A stretch of 64,000 bases of DNA from Chaunax sp. Z400 (Eukaryota > Chordata > Actinopteri > Lophiiformes > Chaunacidae), in contig CM075197.1 in the NCBI GenBank assembly GCA_037577475.1, positions 14,459,018 to 14,523,017 of the forward strand, read 5' to 3'. A program made the position numbers and the translations under genes. The notes beneath the pieces are model-generated. The model was not told where the DNA came from and did not search any database. It saw only the letters and a list, made by a program, of their open reading frames with translations. This document shows, piece after piece, positions 23,371-35,950 of this stretch; the first letter of the stretch is position 1; every line of letters begins with the position of its first letter.

Positions 23371-26300
23371 ATGAGCAGTTTTCTGTTCTACCTCCTCCCA
23401 GCTCTGGGTGGATACACGCTCACGTCGCTGTACCTGCTGAAGAACCCACTCATTCTCCACAGGAGGAAACGCACAGCCTTTTACTGCACACACATCTCAC
23501 ACAGGGGAGGTGAGTATATGTCTGCGTGTGTGTGGTTTTTTTTTACTGTTTAGGATCGTTTATACTTTTGACATTTTACAAAATCAATAAAGACTTTTGA
23601 CAAAAAGCAACAACAGACTGTCCTGAGGGAGGGTTGCCATGTCTGTCCAAACAGCTCAGGTGTCGAGCAAGGCTTAGTGATCGGGAGGCGGCCAAGGCGA
23701 TAGATGTTTGCTATTTTGAAACACTCAAAGGATTTAAAAAATGCACCACTGTGTTTATTTGAACATTTGCTTGGGTAGTTTGCGCCGTATTAAAATAAGG
23801 ACCCATATTTTGTTCCTTATTAACATTTCATTACTATCTTAATTTATAAAAGAGAAAGAAAAAAAGGAGAGAAAAAACAGAAGCACTATAAATTTCTCAG
23901 TTGGCACATCAGTAATAAGTGTGACCCCCCCTCAGCATTGATTACAGCAGTAATCCTCCTCCTTATGGACTGGTACAACCTCCAGATATCATTGAATTGG
24001 ATGGCGGCCCACTCTTGCGTCAGAGCTGCTGGAGTTTCTGCTGAGGCTGTGGAGGATGTTTGTGAGACTTCTCACCAAAATCAGTCAAGCATGACCAAAC
24101 CTCATATGTTGAGAATAGTCACAAAACCTGCCCTACATATAGATGCACAACTAATATTATCGCAGACAAAAGGTTTTCTCAAATTGGTGCGATTTTAAAT
24201 CTCTTAAGTGTAGTATTGTTCCACTTTTCCACACGTCAAGACACATTTTATCCACTAGTTGCACATTGTTCGATGAAGATTCTACACAAAACCACTCCTA
24301 CAGTGTGGCACGTGAGTGCACAGATGTTTAATTAGGAGGTGTTTCCAAACAGAAAACTGCAGCAATTCAAAGGAACATGTGAGGAAGTCAACCAACACTC
24401 CAAGTAGCATGACGAAAAGTGAATGCAGATATCTGATTGCTAACCTAACATCAGGTCCTGCAGTGAAGAGTGACTCATTGTGTCTCTCACTACTGAAACA
24501 CCTGGCAAAAGTTTTAATTACATGACCACACTGACGAAGCTACAGCTATATTCTCAACTATAGTGGAGACAGAGATGAAATATTCTCAGACAGGGTTAGC
24601 TGCGACAGAAGTGCACCTAAATGCTGCCATGTGTGCAATTTGTCTGTATTCTTGCGTGCATCATCAATCATCAGTCCTCTGTTTGTTACCAGGATGTGGC
24701 GAGAGGATAGAGAGCACAATGGAGGCGTTCACAAAGTAAGTACCAAACACAAGAGGAGAGCTGCTGCTCTCAGAGCAGAGCAGGTTTTGGAGATTGCCTT
24801 CGCTTTTTTTTGCACTGCTTTCATTTACCAGCCTCTCAAAGGCTCTTCAAATATGCATGTCTTATCACATTTTCCCTGTCAGAATAACCGTAAGCATTTG
24901 AAAGCAATGCAAAATATGACATGAGTGTAGTTGCATTTGAGATTCATGATGGTATATGCATGTAGAATTCACACTCAACAAGAAAAAATGTTGAAATGCA
25001 TTTTACCAGAATATTAAAAAATATGAGCTCATTATGGAATAGTAATCCATCTGCTCAGTGGTATCTGGGAGATTTTTGTGGACCTCGTGAACATCCTCAT
25101 TACCAACAAATAGAAATGTGATGGAGTAAAACAACAAGGATTGTTGAATGTCACTAACCTTAAAGGCTTCATGGTGGTCAAGGGGCAACTCCTTCAATAG
25201 GAATCATTTACAAAGCATCATAACCAATATAAATAAAAAAAGACATCTCCTCTGTGAGCTCTTTACGTCGCCTTCAGCCATTAAGAAGAATGGTATACAA
25301 CCTGCTTTTCCCACAATAGCACAACAAAAGGAGGGGTTAGAAGCGTGATATTTACTTATGCTTTATAAAGAACAGAGATGTTGATGATATGTCGATTGAC
25401 AATGAGATAACACAATGGGATTGTTTGTGATTCCAACCTGACGCTGGGTCTGATAGGGACAATTAACTTTTCAGAGAGCCTCCGGGCAGCTCAGCATCAT
25501 CCAGTTTGCTCTGATTACTTCTTTTGATTCTTATATAACAAACTGAGTGATTTTCTAGCCTCATAAAATGTCCTACAGAACATTTCAGAACACAGTATCC
25601 ATGATTGAAGAGTGACTCGCTCTGGCAACTTACATTTAGCATCTTTCAGCTGGCATACCTCGGGTGTTTCTAGTAAACAATGTCGGAGATTTTATTTAAT
25701 TTTATTATTTTTTTTATTTAATTTTATTTTGAAAAGTGACCTACTTCTGTCAGTTCAAGTGCTAAAATGTGAGTCACAGTGACTAAGATATAGAAAACAC
25801 TGGATGCCTCGGTTTTCTAAAATGCATTCACTGATGTGCTGTAAAAAAAAAACGCATACTTCATGACAGAATAGTAAATTGTACTATTAACTGTATTAAT
25901 TGTTCATGATTGTTTTATTGCCATGCGTCTTACATCCTTTCACCATAAACCATTTCAGTGTGTCACAGTTAAGCTAGAAGTATAAAAGCATTTTCACTGC
26001 ACAGGTAACAAGTTTTAATTCTCTTTTTTCTTTTTTTTAAATCTCTCCACCTGTCTCCAGTGCGGTGGACCAGGGCTCGCAGATGCTGGAGCTGGACTGT
26101 CACTTGACAAATGACGGACACGTGGTGGTTTCACATGATGAGAATCTGTTGAGGCAGACTGGCCACAATGTAACCATCTCCTCTCTCAAGCTACAGGTGG
26201 GAGGACAGATCCCAACATGGCTGCTGGTTAGGACAAAGGTCATGAGGTCAAACACGGTGTCCAATCAGTGGTTTTATAGTTTATTGTGTGAGGATAGATT

Positions 26301-29300
26301 CTCATCTTCGACTCAAACAGGTATAACTAGCAGTCAAATTGACATGTCAACTACATTTTCCTTTCTATTTCAGCTTCATCATCTGCAAAATAGAATGCAA
26401 AGCCACATATTCACTTTAAGCTTACCCAAAATGCTTTGGGGCCACCTTTCACACAGCCGCATTTCTAAATGATCTAGTTACTGCCACTAGATCAAACGTG
26501 GACCCGCATCTTTTACTTCAGTGTGTATTTTCAACCTCATTGATTCTGCTTTGAACTACAGGCCCCTGAACTGGTCTGATGCTGTAAACACACTTCTGTC
26601 AGATGAAACAAAAGCCTGGAATGATAGAGAGCACAGATGGTTGTGTGTGCAGAAGAGAGACAAGCTTATATCATTTAAATTCACAGTAATCTGCATTAAA
26701 GTTATTATATCCAACTTCTTAGAAGCTGATATTGTTGGTTGGAAGGCTGATAATTTTACCAATAATATTCCAATCAATATCATCATAAGAAAGCTTATTA
26801 AGGGGACATGGGTGTGATCACTCTGTTGTTGTTTATCTGGCTACATAACACTGGAGTAAATGTACGTTTAAGGAATGGTGAGCATTCACCGCCCTGTCGA
26901 CTTATCTAGTGGATAGCCCTGCCTCCAGCATACCAACGGCACGATCCCGGTCATGTTGCCCCGGCTGTGGTGTTCTTACAGGTGTCATTTTCTCCTCAGT
27001 TGCCGTGCTGTTTTATAGGGGTGGGTTAGTTTAACAAGGGAGGGTAATTTCGGATGAGTTGGATAAAGGCAGCGTAGACTTTTCTTTAAAAATGTGTTTT
27101 CAGATTCAAGATTGAAAAAAACTAATTCTGACCCCTTTTAAATGCTGAATGTTTTAATCTAGTTTATTCTAATAGATTTTAATGGGTTGATGAATCCTAC
27201 CGTCTATGAAAAAAATGGTTTGTTGCATTTACTTAATTTTTTACTTTAAAATTTTTTTTTCAGTTTTTCAGTTTTATATTCAAAACAAACACAAATAGGA
27301 AACAGCCACAAAAAAAAAACTAAATTAAACAAAAAGAGCTGCCAGATATATTAGTAAATAAAATAGCATGGTTCACAGCAGTTTTCAAGACATTACAGTC
27401 AAGCTTTTTGTTTTTTATAAATAAAAAAGAATTTTGTGCAACTTTTCAGAAATATCCAAAAAGAAAAAGAGAGAAAAAAAACTTTACTTAATTTTATTAT
27501 GTCAAGTGGTTGCACGAAATAATTTTATCTAGAGATACATTTTTTTAAATTGAGTTTACTTATGTTTTTAAGTCGAAAGTACTTGTTATTTATTCATTAA
27601 TTAATGCACTGTCTTTTTAGATTAAAGCAAATTAATTTCACTAAAAATAAATAGAAAAATTTATGCTCAATGATTCATTTCCACAGTCTGGGCAGACACT
27701 TTCTGCTGGAGGTGGCAGTTTTTTTTTAATCCTTTTTGTTTAGAAGCTGGGCAGCATGGTGGAGTGGCGGTTAGCACTTTGCCTCAGATCAAGAAGGCTC
27801 TGGGTTTGAATCCTGCTTCTTTCCACAGTCCACAAACATGCAATATGGGTGAATTGATGACTCTAGATTTTTTCATCTCTCTTAGGATTTGCCTCTGTAC
27901 AAGCAGCGACTGGAGGTGACATTTTTTGTAGGCGAGTTCCTTTTCTCATTCTCTAATCCTCATGAACAAAAGACCCTTTACTAAAGAAGTATGTCAGGCT
28001 GGTGTCTGTGTCTGGTGTAGCCTTCATTTACGCCTCTCCCTCCTGCAGGTCACTACAGCACTGGTGCAGACAGGAGGTTCGCTCTGCTGGAGGACCTGTT
28101 CAGGAGGTTCCCTGAGATGCCTATCAGCATTGAGATCAAAGAGAACAACCACCAGTTGATAGAAAAGGTACAGTACACCTAAAAAAGCAAACTACAGCTC
28201 TTATCGCAGCGTTTTTTTTAAAATCACTCTCCCATTGGTAAGAAATAATCCAGAATATGAAATTATATTTATATTTGTCTTTAATATTGGTGGCTATATT
28301 GGATTGTCATACTCCCTTTCTTCAGTCCTACATCCTCTGAAACCTTCACTCACCATTAAACATAACATTTGCTGACATTTTATAGAAGTGATATGTATTA
28401 TTGCCAAAAACAAAGAGATAAGAAAACAGACTCAAAAGGATCGTGTAAAATAAGTAACATGACCTGAGAGGTTTGTTTTTTCCCAACTGGACATCAGCAA
28501 TTGGGCATTTCTTTAACTTCAAACTTTCCAATATTTAGTGCCATAATTTAGTCTTCCTCAGTTAAAATGGTGCATTCCCTGTCCACTCTCAAACAGCTGT
28601 GTGATGCTCCGGTCTGTAACAGTACAGGTATTTGCACTGTGATGCCTGCATGTGTCTGTTTTGTCTCATATGGATGATCGTCCTTTCATCTGTGACCTTC
28701 TCTTGTCAGGTGTCAGACTTGGTCAGACGCTACAACAGGGAAGAGATCACTGTCTGGGCCAGTGTGAACTCCAGGATCATGAAGGAATGCCGCTCAACGG
28801 TACATAAACCACCGGGGGGAGACAAAGTCACGGGTGCTGCATTTCACTGTCAATTCACAGACAACATGCTCCTTCTAAGTTAATGATTGCTTGATCCAAA
28901 CAGGTGAAATTTAACCGTTTGTCTGCTCCTTCGTAGAATGGCTCCATGCCGTACAGTTTCACTGTTAACCGAGGTGTGCTTCTTCTGTTCCTCTTCTACA
29001 CCGGCCTTCTGCCCTTCGTGCCCTTGGGAGAGAGTTTACTGCAGTTCTACCTGCCGCGCATCATCAACAGGTGCGTCTGCATATCATGAGTGTCTTTGCA
29101 TGTGTGTTAATGCACAGCATTATACAGGTATGAAGATGTTTTTATCTTTGTCCAGACAATACCATAGTTGTCTTCATGTTCATGCCTTTTTTGATACATT
29201 AGTTACTTTGACTTCAGGCAATCCTATACGTTCATTTCGTTTTATGTTCTTAATTTTGGTGTGAGATAAATGTGTCTCTTGTTTCTCCCTTTGTATACTG

Positions 29301-30375
29301 AAGGACGTACATCCCTGAAGCGAGCATCCTGAAAAACAGCCTGGTTGTCTCCTTGTTAGAAAAGTAAGTCTTCCTCACAACTGATTTGTATGTAGAAATC
29401 TAAAATGGTCATATGGGAGTAATTGTCAAAAATACCAGTGAAAAAAATGAAAGCATTATTGATAACATTGAGTATATAGAGGGGTGTATTTCTGCAGAAT
29501 TACAGCATTTTGCAGTGTAAGATACAACAAAAAAATCTAATTATGGATTATTTTGTTTCTACTTTTGTATAAAAAGGGAATAATTCATATATTCATGTAT
29601 GCTGTCATTACAGAGTAACAATGAGGAAGAGTCTATTTAAACACCTTGCAGCGCGTGGAATCCAGGTATGAAACCAGAATAGGGTTTATTGCGAAGTTGC
29701 TTTTGACATGGCAGGAATTTGCATTGGTATTTTGGCATCATGGCGATAGACATTGTAAGAGATCATACAAATCAAGCACTGCAAAAGTTAAGAATCAAAT
29801 AAAAACAGAAATTTACAATAAGAAATATGAAAAAATATTTATGTAAAATATGCTTCTTACATGAAAAGAGCTGTATAATTTTTAAAATGAGGAGGATGGA
29901 ATAAGGAAAGGTTAACTGTTAAAAAAAACATTTTAATCGATCAGTGAAAGAAAACAACACAAATCAAAAAACATTATACAACCAAAACACTTGACACGTG
30001 ATTTAAAGCACATTGCATCATCAGCCAAGACAAACAGCAATGCTCCCACAGCCACTAGAGTGTCTTGAACGCATCACCCCTGTCCTGACATGAGTAATCT
30101 CTACTGGGATGAGATCACCCCCATCATCAGACCACAGTGAATAGTATGAGCATGAAAACATGAAAACAATTGAAGTCATATGCCGTAGCCTTGTCAGCTG
30201 CTGAGGATATCACCACATTTGAACAATTCTGAGTAATTCTGAGGTTCTGACTAAGAAAAGCTCTTCCCCTCATTATCCACATAAAAACAGAGGGATGACA
30301 TTTCCTCCATTTCTTGAAAAAGCCAGAATGCATAGCCTAACCTTGGAGAGACTACTGTGGATATATATAATTTAA

Positions 30376-30450
<75 letters not shown>

Positions 30451-31356
30451 AAGACATTGTCACAATGTATCAACACACTGTATTCTGACCATGTTCTTCT
30501 CAGTACCTCAAGGCCTTACTTAATGCTGATGTCTGCTCTAGTTTGGCGGTTCTATCTGAGAGAACTGATCCAAATTCAGGATAAAATGGTTTGACCTCCA
30601 TCGATAGTTGGGTCACGTACTGCAGTTCAGAACTGCGCGAAGGGTGACAGGGAAAAAGGACGCTGCCTGTTATTAAATTTCACTCTTGTATTGATCATCA
30701 GCTTCACTCTCTCCGTGTTAGTGGTTCTACAAATCCCACCACTGGATGTGTGCAAATACTAATAATGTTTTCAAAATCCACAAAATGGCCTAAAAGTATT
30801 TCATATTTTATGCTTATTTGCCAAAAAGTGCACAGTTTCCTATTCTACATAGTGACATTACTTATGTACGACGTCAATTAGTCTTAGAAAGGGGTGACTC
30901 CCCAAACAAATTGCTCTAAAATTCTGAGAAGAGAAATTCAAACTGATTGATTTGGTGTTTGATCTTAAGACCAACAATCACAGATACAGATCTAAACATT
31001 AATTGTATTTAATTATTATATTATATACTATTTTACTGCTCTGAGACCAACAGAAAACAAAAATAAAGCTTCACTAGCAAACAAAATCCTGTTTATAGGC
31101 AGTTCTGTTGGATCATTATGGTCGATTAATAAATATCTCATTGCAGGTACATTTGTTCGTGTGCAATGAAGATGAAGACATAAAGACTGCATTTGGAGTG
31201 GGGGCCACAGGGGTGATGAGTGACTATCCATCTCTTCTGTCAACATACCTCTGCAGAAACAGAAGTCAGGACAACACATCCACACATGACAACAAGACAG
31301 ACATGGAAATGATGAATGACGGTTGTGTGCAAAAAAAAAAAGATGAAGATAAGTGA
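23371..31356 (+). CDS. gdpd3: lysophospholipase D GDPD3 (GDE7-type)
   Basis: Membrane glycerophosphodiester phosphodiesterase; mammalian GDPD3 cleaves lysophospholipids, giving lysophosphatidic acid-type products at ER membranes. Exons: 23371-23509, 24693-24735, 26061-26196, 27886-27931, 28049-28167, 28710-28799, 28937-29070, 29304-29363, 29614-29665, 31147-31356. Phases match throughout and give 342 aa; human GDPD3 is a little shorter. An N-terminal hydrophobic segment (about 6-24) is followed by the catalytic HRG (44-46), the ExE segment (E50, E53), ELD (71-73) and SHDE (85-88). A second hydrophobic stretch spans about 204-220 (GVLLLFLFYTGLLPFVP). The C-terminal GATGVMSDYPSLL matches the family; the Lys/Asp-rich tail after it is lineage-specific. 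The intron after 27931 has a GC donor (TAG|GCGAGT), the only choice that keeps phase with the next exon. GDPD1 is the alternative, but the DLPLYKQRLEV exon, GADRRF and the position between mapk3 and ypel3 favour gdpd3. Confidence 0.93.
27746..27870 (+). mobile_element. teleost tRNA-like SINE fragment in gdpd3 intron 3
   Basis: The segment starts GGGCAGCATGGTGGAGTGG, with an A-box-like TGGTGGAGTGG (about 27757-27767) and a B-box-like GGGTTTGAATCC (27802-27813). It ends in a CCACAGTCCA...ACATGCA...GAATTGATGACTCTA part. I recall this order from a very common fish repeat that is longer in the middle, so this copy is internally deleted and diverged. It ends about 16-20 nt before gdpd3 exon 4. Confidence 0.65.
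30379..30448. repeat. TA dinucleotide microsatellite, 35 units
   Basis: An uninterrupted (TA) run of 70 nt inside the long last intron of gdpd3. It is self-complementary and could extrude as a cruciform. The tyrosine/isoleucine open frames across it are artefacts of the repeat. Confidence 0.95.
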
Positions 31357-32245
31357 ATACAAGAAGTGCCATTTATCCGACTGTGACAAGATTGGTTTAA
31401 GAGCTGCTGGTTGAAGTATTAAACACCATGCAGTGAAAGCAAAGCTATGATTCAACCCTTCAGTCTCAGTCCATAATCACTGTTGATTAAATGATCTGCA
31501 AAATAATATGCTATCTTCGGTTCGCTTCTGTGTTACGTAATACATAAAATAACAATAACACAAAACAATTAACATGTAAGAAACAGAGGTGGTGATTTGA
31601 ATTTAGTATTTCTGTGCATTTGTGATCAAATAATAATAATGAATAATAAAAAATATGATATAATAATATATAAGAGGGGCGTTTTCATTTTCTTGTCTTT
31701 CATTTTCTTATTTTCATCTTACGTGTGTCATTGCCTGGGCCAGCCAGACCTTTATGAAGGAACTGGTCCAATTTCAGGTCATTCCCAGCTTCTCACACCC
31801 TCACAATGAACTGGCAATAACTTCAGGCAAAAATAGGTAAAAATATGAACAAGGATATGGAAAAAGAATAAAGGTGATACATGTAATTTCTGACAGGTTG
31901 TGATGGAATTATTATCATTTATTGGAATTTGGTCACCAACAGTAATAGAACTGTGTGGGGCTTGCTTGATTTTAATGTTGCAGGGTTGTCAATTTGATCC
32001 TCGGTGTGCTCAAAAATAATGATGCCTAAACATTGACTGTATTTTAACTACATATAAATTTTTCATTTAATTTCATTCTATAATTTCAATCTAAAGAGTC
32101 CCATCTCATGCAGTGTTTTTCTGTCATATAGAGGCAATATGTATGAAATTAAATAACTTGAGTGTGATTTTTGTTTATAGAGACATAAGTTGTTTGAAAT
32201 GCATTGGTTTTAAGTACTGTATAATAAACACAGCTGTAAACTTCT
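31357..32245 (+). other. gdpd3: gdpd3 3' UTR (inferred)
   Basis: AT-rich sequence with no further open frame after the TGA stop. AATAAA at 32223-32228, with GT-rich sequence shortly downstream, is the best end signal. The extent is inferred from this hexamer only. Confidence 0.45.
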
Positions 32246-34099
32246 AACCCTGTATGGAGGTCATGTAATGTATTTATGTTTTTTAGATGTAGTTTTGTTT
32301 CATTTCAGTTGTCAGTGTTTGACTTAGTGTTGCTGGGATGGCCTTGTGTTGAATAGTTAACCAGATGGACTATGTCACCAGACATAACATTTCTCTTGAT
32401 AAGATCCTAAGCGTGACTTTGTTTTGACTGCATCTGGTGTTATTTTCTGACATTATTTGATCGGCTTGAGCAAATACTGGGTTAAAGGAATACGTTATCT
32501 GCACAGTTGATGTCTAATGATTTTATATTTTTTTGACATATTAAGGTGAAAAGACACAAACATGGGATTTGAAATCAAAGAAAACATACAGTGATACTAT
32601 AAATATATCCAAATACGTGAATGCAGTGTTATCAATGCAGTACACGCATCTGTGCTCGATATAGTCACTCATCGACTACACATGCATGCAGAAAGAGAGG
32701 CTTTACATGTGCAGTGAGCCTCACCTGTTTCCTTGTTTTCCCAGGTCAAAGTACAGCCACACTGCTGTGATAATAATCAACCAGTATGTTGGTGAAACAA
32801 AGGCTGTATTTTTCTGACCTGCTTTGCTGTGCCGTGCCGTGTGACGAATAAGTTAATGGTATATAAGTGGATCAGTGCAGACTGAGGTCTTTCATACAGT
32901 GGATGCAAAGAGCAATGGTTTGAATAAGTGACCCAGCAGTGAAATTAAGCTCTTGTGATCATACAGTCAGGGCTGTAGCCACCACTGAAGACTCAGAGAG
33001 TATATAAGATGTAAGACACAAAGAATCTTCACCACAGTTTATATACGGGTTAATAAAATGTTTTAAGGTGGATAATGCTGTTCTGTACAAGCCTATATAC
33101 AACATACAAACCTCCACAGACTCCATCAATGTCTTTCATATTTTTTTTTCAAGATTAAGGCGCTGCTTCTCAAAGCCTTCTAGACTCAACTGCCACTGCC
33201 ATTTTCTCTTTGGAGAAAATAAAGCCATAGGCTACATTGTAAATATCCTCCTTCTTTGACAACTCTGTGGTGATGCTGCAGACAGCGGTGCCCACCAGTG
33301 GAAGAAAAACACTGAAGAAGTCATCTGGTATAGACAATGTTTTATCTCTGCCCTCAAATAGAGCCTGCCTTGTTTTCTTTTTGGGAAGCATTTTGTCAAT
33401 CTCTAGCCTCTCTGCAATTTCTCATGAAGAAGTGTCCAAACTAACAATTTCCAGCTGTCCTGATAGCTAGATGGGGCCTCACGTAGGGGGTTTTGGGGGT
33501 GTTCACTGTTCATCGTATATTGCCTTAAGGGCAGGTTTAAGGGGATTTATGGTGTCATTACAAAATGAGAAAATATGAGTGGCTATTTGAGGGTCTTTTG
33601 CCTGGTTTTCTACCCCTGATAGTGCGTCCCTGCCAAGAATCCACAGCAGTCCAAAGTCTTTCCCATCCCTCCTGGCCAAGGGCGTTAACGATTTCCTAGC
33701 TCTTGTCACGTAAACACAAATACTTGTACCCTACAGTGAGTGCATGTAAATAGTTTGTAACAAATCCAACGGATTTTTATCTTAAATCCACGAGCAGTAC
33801 CTGATAACCTACTAACTACATTTATGGGACTCTGGAAAGGGCTCGTGTGAAGTCGAATCTCATTGGTTGACCCACATTCTAAACGTCACCTGCAGTCTCC
33901 TATTGGTCGACCGGGGTTTGTTTTGCACTCCTCAGACTTCCTCTTCTTCGAGTTATTATAAACAAACCATATTTTTCTCCCGCCGGGGCAGTCGAACGGT
34001 AATCCTATCTGCTGGCCAGCATTGTCGAATTTCAGCTTCTGTTTCAGCGATGGTTTTGGATAAACTTTGAGATAATAAAAAAAAGAGACGCGGTAAAAC
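32246..34099. other. intergenic, gdpd3 to ypel3
   Basis: No coding exon or named repeat was recognised. A further AATAAA occurs near 33052. Sequence becomes more GC-rich after about 33850, approaching the ypel3 first exon. Confidence 0.45.
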
Positions 34100-34242
34100 A
34101 ACCAGGGGCTCTGTGGGTCTGTCTTAATTGTCCGAGCCGTCAGCGCATGGCCTGCCGACCATATAACTTTTACACATTTGCTTGTCAGCTGTCCGCCTCA
34201 TTGTTCCGCTGTGTACACGGAGAGGAGCGTCTGTATTATCAG
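34100..34242 (+). other. ypel3: ypel3 5' non-coding exon (predicted)
   Basis: A GC-richer segment ends in the strong donor TATCAG|GTGAGT (34242/34243). The next good acceptor, CTCCTCAG at 35948, opens two bases before the ypel3 ATG. The 5' limit is arbitrary. The exon holds an ATG at 34147 that starts an upstream ORF of 34 codons, running through the splice junction and stopping at 35955-35957, overlapping the ypel3 start. Confidence 0.5.
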
Positions 34243-34783
34243 GTGAGTCGATAGACGCCATAGAATATCCTGCAATGCGTACCTGAGCTGCAGTGTATGT
34301 TGTGACAGCATAGCTAGCCAGCTAGCTAGGCGAGCTAGGTCAGAGCCACTGGTCAATTCCTCTCGTACTTGGCATTCTATATTTATCAGGTCATGTCAGG
34401 GCATAAGTGTCATTATTTGCACAATGTTGGGCAGCACGCGTTGAAGGGTATGGATTTGGGATCTATCTGATTCTATCTAGTGAAGTGAGTACGAGTATGA
34501 CCAGGAAGCAAGCTGCTAAACTGTTCTAACCTGTTTGCCAGCATTAGTCTCAACTAATTTAGCTTATTTTATATATATATATATAACAAAACGTGTTTGT
34601 CAAATGTTACCTTGACTACATCTCTGCACAATACAAACATACTTAATCACAGCACATGTTTTACAAGGGCTGCAATTCATTTATTTTAAATGCAGACACA
34701 TGTAGATGATTAAAAAAAAGCCCATTTCTGCCATGATGATAAGAAAATAGATGAAACCCAGAAATAATCATGGTAATATTAAA

Positions 34784-34828
34784 TAAAAACTACAAGGCCC
34801 ATTCCTAAAATGGGCCTTGTAGTTTTTA
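34784..34828. repeat. 20-bp perfect hairpin, 5-nt loop
   Basis: The arm at 34784-34803 (reading TAAAAACTACAAGGCCCATT) is the exact inverse of 34809-34828, separated by CCTAA. It lies in ypel3 intron 1. It may be a palindromic MITE core, a young inverted duplication, or a structured RNA. No neighbouring terminal repeats were identified. Confidence 0.85.
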
Positions 34829-34982
34829 AATCAATCAACTTGGTCAATAAAGTGTTAAATTTAACTTGCCAAAGCTCAGAGCAGGAACGTTTCCACCAGT
34901 TGACAAGATCTTGAGCAATGCCCAGGCTATCTGGGGACAGTTTTGCAAGTAAAAAAAAATTTCTGCTGTTAAAGGACCACAA

Positions 34983-35062
34983 CTTTATTCTTTATTCAGT
35001 AGGATCCCCATTGGCTGCAACCAAGGTAGCAACTATTCTTCTTGGGGTCCACATGCAACAAA
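34983..35062 (-). mobile_element. LINE-tail-like dispersed repeat fragment
   Basis: The segment TTTATTCAGTAGGATCCCC...GGCTGCAACCAAGGTAGCAAC...CTTGGGGTCCACATG has the form of a repeat tail I recall from teleost LINEs, with a short internal stem (GCTGC...GCAAC region). No coding part of the element is seen. The family assignment is uncertain. Confidence 0.4.
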
Positions 35063-35950
35063 ATGCACAAAACAAAACATGCAACAGATACAAAAGTCAA
35101 AACCAAAACATCTTAATTACATGTAAACTGCCTACATTTATTTTAATTTATGGCATTTTATTCCCAAGGCTAACAATAAACATATATTTTATTTGAAATT
35201 ATATTTTTAACTGTAATGTAAAAGTAAAGATTATTGCTTTGGGCAAAACGGACATCTGCAGGGCAGTTGAGAGTTGTCAGACCTATGGCAACTTTTATTT
35301 TTTTATTTTTTTATTTTTTTATTCTGTTTTCCCATTTTCTATGATTAAGTCATAGTACTACCCAGTGGTGATAATTTTGGGATTTTCAAATCTTTTCAGC
35401 TGCACCACAATCATTCTCACTCAGAAATGTGACATGTCAAAGCCACAAGAGGGCTGCACACACTGAACTTGCATACAGGAGGATGTTACCCTGCGTCCAC
35501 ACTAGTGACGTACAGAGAGCAGTTATATCTGTGGGAACTGTATTATATCTAAGGATCAGGTGGACTGGGTCATACACATTTTGATTTATATTGGTTGGGT
35601 GAAACAATACAAGATTAATAAGGAGAATATTAATTAAATGCAGCAATCAGCAACGAGGGGCAGCGCTACCTAATTTAATTGCTTGGCTGGAGAGGAGGTC
35701 ATCGGGAGGCAACAAACCTTCAGTGAGTGTTTCGACCTCAAACCTCGAAACTCTCCAGTTGCCAGGTCAGTAGGATTGGCCAAGTCGCTGCCCCTCCTCC
35801 AGGCTTCAGCTGGTGTTGCAATCGTACAATCACCCTGCTTTGTAGGGTGAGAGTTGGTTTCAGGAGGCACAACCTGTATCCCTGAATCACTAACGCATGC
35901 ACAACAACATACAACAATCCTACTTCCTCCTGCCCTCTTCCTCCTCAGAC

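Noticed and set aside
23938..24198. 86-codon open frame in gdpd3 intron 1 as a possible transposon gene
   Set aside because: The surrounding text looks repeat-like but no transposase or reverse-transcriptase motif, terminal repeat or second copy in the window could be found.
30251..30594. Tyr-Ile repeat open frames on both strands
   Set aside because: Translation of the (TA)35 microsatellite.
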